From contig NZ_FUZV01000002.1 of NCBI RefSeq assembly GCF_900167565.1, positions 1,240,001 to 1,304,000 of the forward strand: DNA of 64,000 bases. The letters run 5' to 3'. Made by a program: the position numbers and the translations under genes. The notes beneath the pieces were generated by a model. That model was not told the origin of the DNA. It saw only the letters and a list, made by a program, of their open reading frames with translations, and ran no database searches. This document shows positions 8,390-18,950 of this stretch, one piece after another. The first letter of the stretch is position 1; each line of letters opens with the position of its first letter. Source of the DNA: Pseudoxanthomonas indica (GTDB lineage: Bacteria; Pseudomonadota; Gammaproteobacteria; Xanthomonadales; Xanthomonadaceae).

Positions 8390-10237
8390 ATGGCCGTGAA
8401 CAGGCGCCTCGGCAGGCAGGCAGGAGGGCTACTGGCCCTCCTGCTGCTTGCGTGCAACTGCCTGGCCGCGCCCGCGGTGAGCGAACTGCTGGAGCAGGCC
8501 GAGACCCTGCGCAGTTCCGATCCCGCGCGCTTTGATGCGCTGCTGACCCAGGTCAGCCAGCGCAAGCAAGAGCTCAGCAGCGCACAAGGGCAGCAACTGG
8601 CCTATCTGCAGGCTTACCGGCTGGCCTTTGCCGGCGACTACGACAACGCGATTCCGCGGCTGAAGAACCTGATTGCCGATTCACCGGACAGCGATACGCG
8701 CTTCCGGGCCGGCGCGCTGCTGGTCAACATCTATACCAAGAGCCGCCAGTTCGCCGACGGCCTGCGCCAGTTGGGCGACACCCTGGTCCATATCGATCAG
8801 GTCCACAACAGCGACATCCGCACCCATGGCTTGATCGAGGCGGCCTACATCCACAACGAAGTGGGCCAGTACCGGCTGGGCCTGCACTACGCCGAACGCC
8901 TCCTGGCCGCCGAGCTTCCGCCGCGCACGCGCTGTTTCGCCGAGTACCTGCGCTACGACGCGATGCAGAACCTGGCCGTGCTGCCGACCTCGGATGCGCC
9001 GATGGAAGAGGCCATCCGCACCTGCGAAAGCATCGGCGAAGTCGTGCTGGTCAATTACGTCCGCACCACCCTGGCCCGCAAATGGGTGGCCGAGCGCAAA
9101 CGTGACGCCGCCATTGTCCTGCTGCAGCGGCATTTGCCGGAGGTGGAGCGCGCGCGCTATCCGTTCCTGACCGTGCAGTTCAAATCGCTGCTCGGCGAGC
9201 TGATGTTCGAAAAGGGCGACATGGCGGCGGCGGACAGCTATGCCTCCGAGACCGTGGCCCTGAGCAGCGCCGTGGGCAACACCTACGCCCTGGTCAGCGC
9301 CTATCGCACGCTTTACCAGGTGGCCGAGCGCCGTCGCGACGACGAGACTGCGCTGGTCTACTACCGCCGCTATGCCGAGGCCGACAAGGCCTACCTCAAC
9401 GAGGTCAAGGCGCGCGAACTGGCGTACCAGATCGTCCGCCAGGAAACGCTGGAGAAGTCGCAGCAGATCCAGCGCCTGGATAGCCAGAACCAGCTGCTGC
9501 AGCTGCAGCGCAAACTGGAACTCAAGTCCGGCCAGAACACCCGCCTGATCATCGTGCTGCTGGTGCTGCTGCTGGCCAGCATCGCCTTCTGGGCCTATCG
9601 CACCAAGCGCACGCAGATTTCGTTCAAGCGCCTGGCCGAGACCGACGCGCTGACCGGCGCCTGCAACCGCAGCCATTTCACCCAGCGCGCCGAACGGCTG
9701 CTCGCACAGGCGGGGCGCACCGGCGAGGAAGTGGCGTTGGTGATGTTCGATCTGGACCACTTCAAGAACATCAATGATCGCCACGGCCACGCGGCGGGCG
9801 ACTGGGTGCTGCGGCGGGTGGTGGAACTGGGTCGTGGGCTGTCGCGCAAGGTCGATCTGATCGGCCGGCTCGGCGGCGAAGAGTTCGCCATGCTGATCTA
9901 CGCCTGCGACTTGCCCTCGGCGACCCGCGTCGCCGACGAATGCCGCGCCCGTATCGCCGCCCTCGACTCGCGCGAAACCGGCCACGTCTTCACTGCCACC
10001 GCCAGCTTCGGCATCGCCAGTACCGCGCAGGGCGGGCTGGAACTGGCGCGGCTGATGTCATTGGCCGATCGCATGCTGTACCGGGCCAAGCACGAAGGCC
10101 GCAATCGCATCTGCGTGTACGAAGGCGGCTATGGCCTGACCGACCACTCGGCGCCGGCCTCCAACGACGGCCTGGTGGAAGAGACCTCGCCGCCGCGCAA
10201 GCCGACCGACGCCGGGGTCGAGCGTCTGGGCACCTGA
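8390..10237 (+). CDS. TPR-transmembrane diguanylate cyclase DGC2
   Basis: A 615-residue paralogue of DGC1 with the same architecture: signal peptide (about 12-25), periplasmic TPR-like helices, one membrane helix (about 385-407, RLIIVLLVLLLAS), GGDEF domain with GGEEF at 495-499 and an RxxD I-site (RKVD) before it. ATG 8390 has AAGG only 2 nt upstream; GTG 8396 is an equally good start. The upstream part of the open frame overlaps A2 in another frame and is not real. The stretch YLNEVKARELAYQ(I/M)VRQETLEKS just before the membrane helix is almost unchanged between the two cyclases, pointing to a recent tandem duplication of the precursor-cyclase module. Confidence 0.92.
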   Translation: MAVNRRLGRQAGGLLALLLLACNCLAAPAVSELLEQAETLRSSDPARFDALLTQVSQRKQELSSAQGQQLAYLQAYRLAFAGDYDNAIPRLKNLIADSPDSDTRFRAGALLVNIYTKSRQFADGLRQLGDTLVHIDQVHNSDIRTHGLIEAAYIHNEVGQYRLGLHYAERLLAAELPPRTRCFAEYLRYDAMQNLAVLPTSDAPMEEAIRTCESIGEVVLVNYVRTTLARKWVAERKRDAAIVLLQRHLPEVERARYPFLTVQFKSLLGELMFEKGDMAAADSYASETVALSSAVGNTYALVSAYRTLYQVAERRRDDETALVYYRRYAEADKAYLNEVKARELAYQIVRQETLEKSQQIQRLDSQNQLLQLQRKLELKSGQNTRLIIVLLVLLLASIAFWAYRTKRTQISFKRLAETDALTGACNRSHFTQRAERLLAQAGRTGEEVALVMFDLDHFKNINDRHGHAAGDWVLRRVVELGRGLSRKVDLIGRLGGEEFAMLIYACDLPSATRVADECRARIAALDSRETGHVFTATASFGIASTAQGGLELARLMSLADRMLYRAKHEGRNRICVYEGGYGLTDHSAPASNDGLVEETSPPRKPTDAGVERLGT

Positions 10238-10317
10238 GGCGTCGTTCCAGGTCGCGTGCCGCGCGAGGTAAGCTGTGGTTCCAGGCGCCACGGGCGCCAC
10301 GACTCAAGGAGTGTTCG

Positions 10318-10662
10318 ATGATCCAGCGTTTCGAAGTGGGCCCCCGCCTGTCCGAGATGGCCATCCACAATGGCGTGGTGTACCTGGCCGGGCAGGTTGC
10401 CGACGAAGCCAGCCATGACATCCGTGGCCAGACCCGGCAGGTGCTGGCGTCCATCGATGCGCTGCTGGCCCAGGCCGGCACCGACAAGACCAAGATCCTG
10501 CGCGCGGAAATCTTTCTCAAGGACCTCATCGACTTTGCCGGCATGAACGAAGCCTGGGACGAGTGGGTCGTCGCCGGCCATACCCCCCCGCGCGCGACCG
10601 TGCAGGCCCGCCTGGCCGATGCGGAGTGGCTGGTGGAAATCGTGATCACCGCGGCGGTCTGA
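10318..10662 (+). CDS. RidA/YjgF family enamine-imine deaminase-like protein
   Basis: A 114-residue protein beginning at ATG 10318 with AAGGAG 6 nt upstream. It shows the YjgF fold pattern: GVVYLAGQVADE, a central DALLAQAGTDKTKILRAEIF helix, and C-terminal PPRATVQARLADAEWLVEI. The Arg of PPRAT matches the family's substrate-binding arginine. It would hydrolyse reactive 2-aminoacrylate-type imines, or belong to the less defined Rid subgroups. It lies 80 bp after DGC2 but has its own good ribosome binding site; a link to the borosin genes is not indicated. Confidence 0.88.
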   Translation: MIQRFEVGPRLSEMAIHNGVVYLAGQVADEASHDIRGQTRQVLASIDALLAQAGTDKTKILRAEIFLKDLIDFAGMNEAWDEWVVAGHTPPRATVQARLADAEWLVEIVITAAV

Positions 10663-10716
10663 GAAAGGGTTTGACCAATCCCGGCCCGGCCGATTAACAT
10701 ACGCGCCCCGAGATTC

Positions 10717-10791
10717 GGGCGGTTAGCTCAGCGGTAGAGCACTGCTTTCACACGGCAGGGGTCACAAGTTCGAAACTTGTACCGCCCACCA
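10717..10791 (+). tRNA. tRNA-Val (anticodon CAC)
   Basis: A full cloverleaf: acceptor GGGCGGT pairing with ACCGCCC, D-arm GCTC...GAGC, anticodon stem CTGCT/GGCAG with loop TTCACAC (anticodon CAC at 10749-10751), T-arm ACAAG-TTCGAAA-CTTGT, discriminator A and an encoded CCA end. It reads GUG codons. Confidence 0.95.
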
Positions 10792-10823
10792 TATAAGCCC
10801 TTGAAGTTCCGGGCCGGTATACG

Positions 10824-10853
10824 AAAAGGCCACTCGAACGAGTGGCCTTTTTT
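10824..10853 (+). terminator. Bidirectional intrinsic terminator after tRNA-Val
   Basis: Nine-bp stem GGCCACTCG-AA-CGAGTGGCC followed by six T, and preceded by four A so that it can also work for the minus-strand hemerythrin gene. Confidence 0.9.
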
Positions 10854-10907
10854 GTTGCCCGTGATGCGGCGGCGGACGCTTGGCTGGCCTGCGCCCCCGA
10901 AGATCGA

Positions 10908-11429
10908 TCAGTGCGTCAGCGCCCGCACCGCACCCTTCATGCCGGCCTTGGCCTTCTCGGCCGCCAGCGTGGCGGCGGCGCCGTCGGAGGTCTTCCACGC
11001 TTCATAGTCCTCATCCAACTGAGCGCGCTCCTCGGCGCTGAACATCTTGCGCGCCATCTTGAACATGGTGTCTTCCTCTTCCTTGGCGTGGTGTTCGATC
11101 AGCTCGCCGAATACCTTGGTGCGGCCGGCGAATTCCGGTGTACCCGGCTCGGCGGCGTGGACCTCGGGAATCACCGAGTTCTCGACCGCGTGATGTTCGG
11201 CCACGGCCTCCGCGTGGGTCTGCAGGCCGTCGCGATCCGCGCGTTCCTTGAAGGCGGGGTAGAGCACCTTCTCTTCCCACTTCGCGTGCGGGATCAGCGC
11301 GGCTTCGATCTGTTCCAGCAGGCCCTGGCGTTTCTTGACGCCGCGATCGGTGGTGGCCTTGAGCTCCTTGAACAGGTCACGCAGTTCGTCGTGTTCGGCC
11401 TTCAGCGTCTTGAGGATGTCGCGCTTCAT
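10908..11429 (-). CDS. Hemerythrin HHE-domain protein
   Basis: A 173-residue cytosolic protein with the metal-ligand pattern of HHE domains: an early histidine in LKAEHDELR, HAKWEEKVLYP, AVAEHHAVE and ELIEHHAKEEED. These would carry a di-iron site that binds oxygen or nitric oxide, or senses stress. The C-terminal tail is Ala/Lys-rich and carries no known domain. It is convergent with the tRNA and shares its terminator. Confidence 0.88.
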   Translation of the reverse strand: MKRDILKTLKAEHDELRDLFKELKATTDRGVKKRQGLLEQIEAALIPHAKWEEKVLYPAFKERADRDGLQTHAEAVAEHHAVENSVIPEVHAAEPGTPEFAGRTKVFGELIEHHAKEEEDTMFKMARKMFSAEERAQLDEDYEAWKTSDGAAATLAAEKAKAGMKGAVRALTH

Positions 11430-11521
11430 CGTTCACCTGCCTGTCTGTTGGATGGGTTGGCTGGGATGAAGATTGCATCCTGAGAGTGGAGATAATGTGC
11501 ATGTTGCATGTTGCATGTCCG

Positions 11522-13056
<1,535 letters not shown>

Positions 13057-13215
13057 CGTGCGTGGATTCCGGGTGAAGGCGAACGGCTGGTCGAGATCAT
13101 TGCGGTTAAGGCTACGGGCCTGGAGCGGCCCGAGCGTTGATCCCGATCAGCCGCCTGCCGGCGCCCGCATGCAATTTGTTGACATCCGGTCCCGCATAGT
13201 CGAGCTCACTACCCG

Positions 13216-13227
13216 GTGGAATTCCAC
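13216..13227. promoter_or_regulatory. Perfect 12-bp palindrome upstream of the KaiC-like gene
   Basis: GTGGAATTCCAC centred 34 nt before the ATG at 13256. It could be an operator; a TTGACA at 13179-13184 lies upstream but no good -10 follows it. Confidence 0.35.
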
Positions 13228-13255
13228 GCTACCTCCAACACGGATTGGGAGCCTC

Positions 13256-14773
13256 ATGCCTAGCAGTTCTGGAACGAACGACATCGTCGAGGCCCGGATT
13301 TCCTCCGGCAATGCCGGCCTGGACGACATCCTGGGCGGCGGATTCGACGCCGATCGCATGTACCTGTACGAGGGCAAGCCCGGCACCGGCAAGACCACGC
13401 TGGCGCTGGAATTCCTGCTGGAAGGCGCACGCCAGGGCGAGAAAGTCCTGTATGTCTCGCTCTCGGAAACCGAGCGCGAACTGCACCTGGTCGCCAACCG
13501 GCATGGATGGAACCTGGACGGCGTGGAGATTTTCGAACTGGTACCGCCGGAAACCACGCTCGATCCGACCCAGGAGATCACCGTGCTGCATCCGGTGGAA
13601 GTGGAACTGGGCGAGACCACCAAGCTCATCCTCAACAAGGTGTCCGAACTCAATCCCAGCCGGGTGGTGATCGACAGCCTGTCCGAACTGCGCTTGTTGG
13701 CGCAGAGTTCGCTGCGCTATCGCCGGCAGGTGCTGGCGCTCAAGCATTTCTTCGCCACGCGCCGCTGCACGGTGGTGCTGCTCGACGACATGACCTCGCA
13801 GCAGAACGATCTTCAGCTGCATTCCATCTCGCATGGCGTGATCCTGCTGGAGCAGCTGGCCATCGAATACGGCGCGGAGCGCCGGCGCGTGCGGGTGGTG
13901 AAGATGCGCGGCATCGCTTTCCGCGGCGGCTTCCACGATTTCAAGATCATCAAGGGCGGGCTGGAGATCTATCCGCGCCTGATTGCGGCCGAGCACCACA
14001 GCAACTTCGTCGGCGACCCCACGCCCAGCGGCAATGCGGAGCTGGACAAGCTGCTGGGCGGCGGCCTGGAGCGCGGCACCAATGCGCTGTTGATTGGTTC
14101 GGCCGGCGTGGGCAAATCCTCGCTGGCGCTGACCTACGCCATCGCAGCGGCCAAGCGCGGCGAGTGCACGGCCTTCTTCGCCTTCGACGAGGGTCGCGGC
14201 ACCCTGGAAGCGCGTGCGCGCACGCTGGGGCTGGATCTGCAGCCGGCGATCGACTCGGGATTGATCCTGTTCCAGCAGATCGATCCGGCAGAAATGTCGC
14301 CGGGCGAGTTCGCCAGCATCGTGCGCAGGCGGGTCGAGAAAGACAATGCCCGCGTGGTGGTGATCGACAGCTTGAACGGCTATCTCAATGCGATGCCGGA
14401 CGGGCGCTTCCTGATCCTGCAGATGCACGAGCTGCTCAGTTATCTGGGGCAGCAGGGCGTGCTGACCATCCTCATCCTGGCCCAGCACGGCCTGGTGGGG
14501 CCGATCGACACGCCGCTGGACATCAGCTACCTGAGCGATGCGGTGCTGATGCTGCGCTACTTCGAACATGCCGGCACCGTGCGGCGCGCGCTGTCGGTGG
14601 TCAAGAAGCGCAGTGGCGATCACGAGCACACCATCCGCGAGTTCCAGCTGAGCAGCAAAGGCCTGGACGTGGGGCCGCCGCTGACGGAGTTCACCGGCGT
14701 GTTCTCCGGCACACCGGCCTACACCGGCGGGGGCGAGCCCCTGCTGCATGGCAGTCAACGTGGCAAGGAGTGA
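13256..14773 (+). CDS. KaiC-like double-domain RecA/ATPase
   Basis: A 505-residue protein with two KaiC domains. The first Walker A is GKPGTGKTT (about residues 37-45), the second GSAGVGKSS (about 281-289), each followed by hydrophobic Walker B strands (VVIDSLSE and VVIDSLNG). The start at 13256 is preceded by GGGAG and avoids an implausible upstream extension. No kaiA or kaiB gene is nearby. Non-cyanobacterial KaiC proteins of this type are linked to stress and to signalling through histidine kinases. Here the last 26 bp overlap the start of a hybrid histidine kinase gene, so the two are translationally coupled and probably partners. Confidence 0.92.
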   Translation: MPSSSGTNDIVEARISSGNAGLDDILGGGFDADRMYLYEGKPGTGKTTLALEFLLEGARQGEKVLYVSLSETERELHLVANRHGWNLDGVEIFELVPPETTLDPTQEITVLHPVEVELGETTKLILNKVSELNPSRVVIDSLSELRLLAQSSLRYRRQVLALKHFFATRRCTVVLLDDMTSQQNDLQLHSISHGVILLEQLAIEYGAERRRVRVVKMRGIAFRGGFHDFKIIKGGLEIYPRLIAAEHHSNFVGDPTPSGNAELDKLLGGGLERGTNALLIGSAGVGKSSLALTYAIAAAKRGECTAFFAFDEGRGTLEARARTLGLDLQPAIDSGLILFQQIDPAEMSPGEFASIVRRRVEKDNARVVVIDSLNGYLNAMPDGRFLILQMHELLSYLGQQGVLTILILAQHGLVGPIDTPLDISYLSDAVLMLRYFEHAGTVRRALSVVKKRSGDHEHTIREFQLSSKGLDVGPPLTEFTGVFSGTPAYTGGGEPLLHGSQRGKE

Positions 14774-16442
14774 GGAAGCCAGCCAACGCGTACTGGTGTT
14801 CGCGCCTATCGGTCGCGACGGAAAATCCGTCTCCGAGTTGCTGATACGGTCGGGCATTGCCACCGACGTCTGCAAGGACTACGACGACCTGCTGCGTGGA
14901 CTGGAAGCAGGTGCCGATGCAGCCATCGTCGCCGAGGAAGGTCTGTTCGGCCAGCCGCTGGACTTGCTGGATGAGTGGCTGGCAAACCAGCCGCCATGGT
15001 CCGATCTGCCCTTTGTCATGCTCACCAGCCACCACGAGGAACCCAACGTAGCCAAGTGGCGGCATCAGCAGATCCAGCGCTTGGGCAATGTGTCGCTGAT
15101 CGAGCGGCCGGTGCAGGCCATCACCCTGCTCAGCGTGATGCGCACGGCGCTGCGGGCGCGCCGCCGACAACTGGAAATCCGCGCGCACATTCTGGCGCGC
15201 GAAGGTGCGGCGGCGGAACTGGAGTCGCTGGTGCTCAAGCGCACCGCCGAACTGCAGGCCGCCAACGTGGCCCTGCGCGACGAAATGAGCGAACGCGCGC
15301 GGGTCGAACAGTCGCTGCGGCATGCACAGAAGCTGGAGGCCGTCGGCCAGCTCACCGGCGGCATCGCGCACGACTTCAACAATCTGCTGATGGTGATTAC
15401 CGCCGGCCTGGAAATGCTGGAACGGCGCAGCGACCCCGCGCGCCGCGAAACCCTGATGCGCGGCATGCGCCAGGCGGCGCAACGCGGTGCCGGCCTGACC
15501 CGGCAGTTGCTGGCCTTCTCGCGCAGTCGCGAACTGCGGCCGGAGTCGGTGGATCTGGCGCGACTGATCAGTGATACCCGCGCGTTGTTGGATCGCAGCC
15601 TGCGCGGCGATATCGAAGTCAACGTGGATCTGGCGCCGGGCCTTTGGCCGGTGATTGCCGATCCCGGCGAACTGGAACTGGTGATCCTCAACCTGGCGGT
15701 CAACGCGCGTGATGCGATGCCGAACGGGGGTGTCATCACCTTGCAGGGTGAGAACGTGGACGATGCCGATGGCCGTGGGGAGTTCGTGCGCCTGGCCGTG
15801 CGCGATACCGGTGTGGGCATGGCGGATGCGATCAAGGCGCGGGTATTCGAACCGTTTTTCACCACCAAGGATGTCGGCAAGGGATCGGGCCTGGGGCTGG
15901 CGCAGGTGTATGGCTTTGCCAAGCAGTCCGGCGGCTCGGTGACGATTGATTCGACGGTCGGGCAGGGCACCACCATCACTCTGTTGCTGCCCCGCTCGCA
16001 TGCACCGGCGCAAGCGCACGGGCCGATGACGCTGGCCGCGGAAGCGAGCCCGCCCCGATCCAATCTGTGCGTGCTGCTGGTGGAGGATGACGGCGAGGTG
16101 GCGGCGCTGGTTGGCGAGATGTTGCACAGCATCGGCTACGAGGTGCTGCACACGGCGAGCGCCGCCGCCGCCCTGGGCGCGCTGGCCAACGGACGGCGGG
16201 TGGACCTGGTGTTCTCCGACATCATGATGCCGGGCGGCACCAATGGCGTGGAACTGGCCAGGGAAGTGCGCAAGCGCCGGGCCGATCTGCCCATCCTGTT
16301 GACCAGCGGTTTTTCCGAAGCGATCCGCAAGGACGCCGACGCGCTCGGCATTCCGGTCCTGAGCAAGCCCTACGGGCTGGAAGATCTGCGCGCCGCCGTG
16401 GAAGCTCAACTGGCCGGGTACGCCGTCGCGACGCCGTCCTGA
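14748..16442 (+). CDS. Hybrid histidine kinase with N-terminal pseudo-receiver
   Basis: A 564-residue cytosolic sensor kinase. Order: receiver-like N-terminal domain (about 14-130, without a clear phospho-Asp), coiled coil (140-190), HisKA with phospho-acceptor H208 in GGIAHDFNNLL, HATPase (N-box VNARDAM, DTGVGM, FFTTK, GSGLGL), and a C-terminal receiver with D491 in FSDIMMPGG. The gene starts inside the end of the KaiC-like gene. The likely circuit is KaiC-like ATPase to kinase to receiver; the output is unknown because no separate regulator is encoded here. Confidence 0.93.
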   Translation: MAVNVARSEEASQRVLVFAPIGRDGKSVSELLIRSGIATDVCKDYDDLLRGLEAGADAAIVAEEGLFGQPLDLLDEWLANQPPWSDLPFVMLTSHHEEPNVAKWRHQQIQRLGNVSLIERPVQAITLLSVMRTALRARRRQLEIRAHILAREGAAAELESLVLKRTAELQAANVALRDEMSERARVEQSLRHAQKLEAVGQLTGGIAHDFNNLLMVITAGLEMLERRSDPARRETLMRGMRQAAQRGAGLTRQLLAFSRSRELRPESVDLARLISDTRALLDRSLRGDIEVNVDLAPGLWPVIADPGELELVILNLAVNARDAMPNGGVITLQGENVDDADGRGEFVRLAVRDTGVGMADAIKARVFEPFFTTKDVGKGSGLGLAQVYGFAKQSGGSVTIDSTVGQGTTITLLLPRSHAPAQAHGPMTLAAEASPPRSNLCVLLVEDDGEVAALVGEMLHSIGYEVLHTASAAAALGALANGRRVDLVFSDIMMPGGTNGVELAREVRKRRADLPILLTSGFSEAIRKDADALGIPVLSKPYGLEDLRAAVEAQLAGYAVATPS

Positions 16443-16529
16443 CAACGGCGATACGTTGCGACGGCGCCGCGATCTCAGCCTCTGCGACGGCGCTGACTTC
16501 TTATTGGCGCCCGTCCCAGGAGTGCGCCC

Positions 16530-18950
16530 ATGTCCGTCCCCGCCCGCGATCTTGTCCGCGCCCATCGCGATCTGATTCCCGCCACCACGGCCGGCGGCGA
16601 TGGCGGACGGCTGGCGGCGCGGCTGGAGAGCAAGTATCCGGACCGGGTCACCGGCAGCTTCACCCTGCCGGGCCGCGAGGGCTGCTACGCACCTTTGCCG
16701 GAAGATCTGCCGGCCGCGCTCGCCAAGGCGCTGCGCGCGCGCGGCATCGAGCAGCTTTACGCGCACCAGGCCGAAGCCTGGCAGCACGCGCAGGCCGGCG
16801 AGCATCTGGTCATCGCCACGCCCACGGCCTCGGGCAAGTCGCTGTGCTACACCTTGCCGGTGGTGGCGGCGGCGCTGGGCGGCACTGCCAAGGCGCTGTA
16901 TCTGTTCCCGACCAAGGCGCTGGCGCAGGATCAGGTCAGCGATCTGCTGGAGCTCAATGCGGCGGGCAACCTGGGGGTCAAGGCATTCACCTTCGATGGC
17001 GATACCCCCGGCGATGCGCGCCAGGCCATCCGCCTGCACGGCGACATCGTGGTCAGCAACCCGGACATGCTGCACCAGGCGATCCTGCCGCATCACACCA
17101 AGTGGGCGCAGTTCTTCGAGAACCTGCGCTACGTGGTGATCGACGAAATCCACACCTACCGCGGCGTGTTCGGTTCGCACGTGGCCAACGTGCTGCGCCG
17201 CCTGCAGCGGGTGTGCGCATTCTATGGCGCCACGCCGCAGTTCATCCTGTGCTCGGCCACCATCGGCAATCCCAAGGCGCATGCCGAGGCGCTGCTGGAA
17301 GCCGACGTCCACGCCATCACCGAGTCCGGCGCGCCCACCGGCGACAAGCATGTGCTGCTGTGGAATCCGCCGGTGGTCAATCCGGATCTGGGCCTGCGCG
17401 CCTCGGCGCGTTCGCAGAGCAACCGCATTGCACGGGTGGCGATCAAGGCGGGCTTGAAGACGCTGATCTTCGCGCAGTCGCGGACCATGGTGGAAGTGCT
17501 CACCAAGTACCTCAAGGACATCTTCGACCACGATCCGCGCAAGCCGCCACGCATCCGCGCCTATCGCGGCGGCTACCTGCCCACCGAACGCCGCCAGGCC
17601 GAGCGCGACATGCGCGAAGGCAAAATCGACGGCATCGTCTCCACCTCGGCGCTGGAGCTGGGCGTGGATATCGGCAGCCTCGATGTGGTGGTGCTCAACG
17701 GCTATCCGGGCGCGATTTCCTCCACCTGGCAGCGCTTCGGCCGCGCCGGGCGCCGGCAGCAGGCCTCGCTGGGCGTGCTGGTGGCCAGCTCGCAGCCGCT
17801 GGATCAGTACGTGGTGCGGCATCCGGAATTCTTTGCCGACAGCCCGCCGGAGCACGCACGCATCGCCGCCGATCAGCCGATGATCCTGCTCGACCATATC
17901 CGCTGTGCGGCATTCGAGCTGCCGTTCCTGGCCGGCGAACGATTCGGGCCGGTCGATCCGGCGCCGTTCCTGGAGCTGTTGAGCGAGGACGCGGTGGTGC
18001 ATCGTGAGGGCGACCGCTTCGAATGGATTGCCGACAGCTACCCCGCCAACGCGGTCAGCCTGCGCTCGGTGGCCGACGGCAACTTCGTGGTGGTGGATCG
18101 CACCAACGGGCGCCAGACCATCATCGCCGAAGTGGATTTCAGCGCGGTGCCGTTGACCCTGTACGAAGGCGCCATCCACATGATCCAGTCCACCCCGTAC
18201 CAGGTGGAAAAACTGGACTGGGAAGGCCGCAAGGCCTACGTCACCCGCACCCACGTGGACTACTACACCGACGCCATCGACTACACCAAGCTCAAGGTGC
18301 TGGATCGCTTCGATGGCAGCCGGGCAGGCGAGGGCACCTGCCACCACGGCGAAGTACATGTGGTGCGGCGCGTGGCCGGCTACAAGAAAATCCGCTACTA
18401 CACCCACGAAAACATCGGCTACGGCCCGGTCAACCTGCCGGATCAGGAGATGCACACCACCAGCCTGTGGTGGCAACTGCCGCCGGACGTGCTGCACGCG
18501 GCATTCGCCTCGCGCCAGCAAGCGCTGGATGGCTTCCTCGGCGCAGCCAATGCGCTGCATATCGCCGCCACGGTGGCGGTGATGGCCGAAGGTCGCGATT
18601 TGCAGAAAGCCGTGGGCGACGGCGATGGGGCCTGGTTCGCCTTGCCGGATACGCAGGGACGCGGGCAGATTCGCGGCGGCGAAGGCCAGCTGATGTCGCC
18701 GCAGGATGGCGACCGCTTCGTGCCTACCTTGTACCTCTACGACAACTACCCCGGTGGCATCGGCCTGAGCGAACCGCTGTGGCACCGCCAGCGCGAACTC
18801 GTGCTCAAGGCCGGCGAGCTCATTGCCGGTTGTGACTGCCGTGCCGGTTGTCCGGCCTGCGTAGGCCCGATTCTGGCGGCAGACGAAGACGCCGAGGTCA
18901 CGCCCAAGACATTGGCCCAGCGCGTGCTGACGCAGTTGGCCAGCGTATGA
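16530..18950 (+). CDS. DEAD/DEAH helicase with C-terminal zinc-cysteine cluster (MrfA/YprA-like)
   Basis: An 806-residue superfamily 2 helicase. Motif I is TPTASGKSLCY, motif II is DEIH in VVIDEIHTYRG, motif III is CSATIG, and motif VI is RFGRAGRR. The C-terminal DUF1998-type region carries CDCRAGCPACVG, the four-cysteine cluster typical of the MrfA family that repairs mitomycin-type crosslinks in Bacillus. ATG 16530 has AGGAG upstream. The stop overlaps the start of the nuclease gene by ATGA, which matches the MrfA-MrfB pairing. Confidence 0.93.
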   Translation: MSVPARDLVRAHRDLIPATTAGGDGGRLAARLESKYPDRVTGSFTLPGREGCYAPLPEDLPAALAKALRARGIEQLYAHQAEAWQHAQAGEHLVIATPTASGKSLCYTLPVVAAALGGTAKALYLFPTKALAQDQVSDLLELNAAGNLGVKAFTFDGDTPGDARQAIRLHGDIVVSNPDMLHQAILPHHTKWAQFFENLRYVVIDEIHTYRGVFGSHVANVLRRLQRVCAFYGATPQFILCSATIGNPKAHAEALLEADVHAITESGAPTGDKHVLLWNPPVVNPDLGLRASARSQSNRIARVAIKAGLKTLIFAQSRTMVEVLTKYLKDIFDHDPRKPPRIRAYRGGYLPTERRQAERDMREGKIDGIVSTSALELGVDIGSLDVVVLNGYPGAISSTWQRFGRAGRRQQASLGVLVASSQPLDQYVVRHPEFFADSPPEHARIAADQPMILLDHIRCAAFELPFLAGERFGPVDPAPFLELLSEDAVVHREGDRFEWIADSYPANAVSLRSVADGNFVVVDRTNGRQTIIAEVDFSAVPLTLYEGAIHMIQSTPYQVEKLDWEGRKAYVTRTHVDYYTDAIDYTKLKVLDRFDGSRAGEGTCHHGEVHVVRRVAGYKKIRYYTHENIGYGPVNLPDQEMHTTSLWWQLPPDVLHAAFASRQQALDGFLGAANALHIAATVAVMAEGRDLQKAVGDGDGAWFALPDTQGRGQIRGGEGQLMSPQDGDRFVPTLYLYDNYPGGIGLSEPLWHRQRELVLKAGELIAGCDCRAGCPACVGPILAADEDAEVTPKTLAQRVLTQLASV

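Noticed and set aside
10318..10662. RidA-like gene as part of the borosin operon
   Set aside because: It has its own strong ribosome binding site and an 80-bp gap, and RidA proteins are common housekeeping enzymes; position alone is not enough.
13179..13207. TTGACA as -35 of the KaiC gene promoter
   Set aside because: No hexamer close to TATAAT lies at 16-18 nt, so the promoter is not supported.
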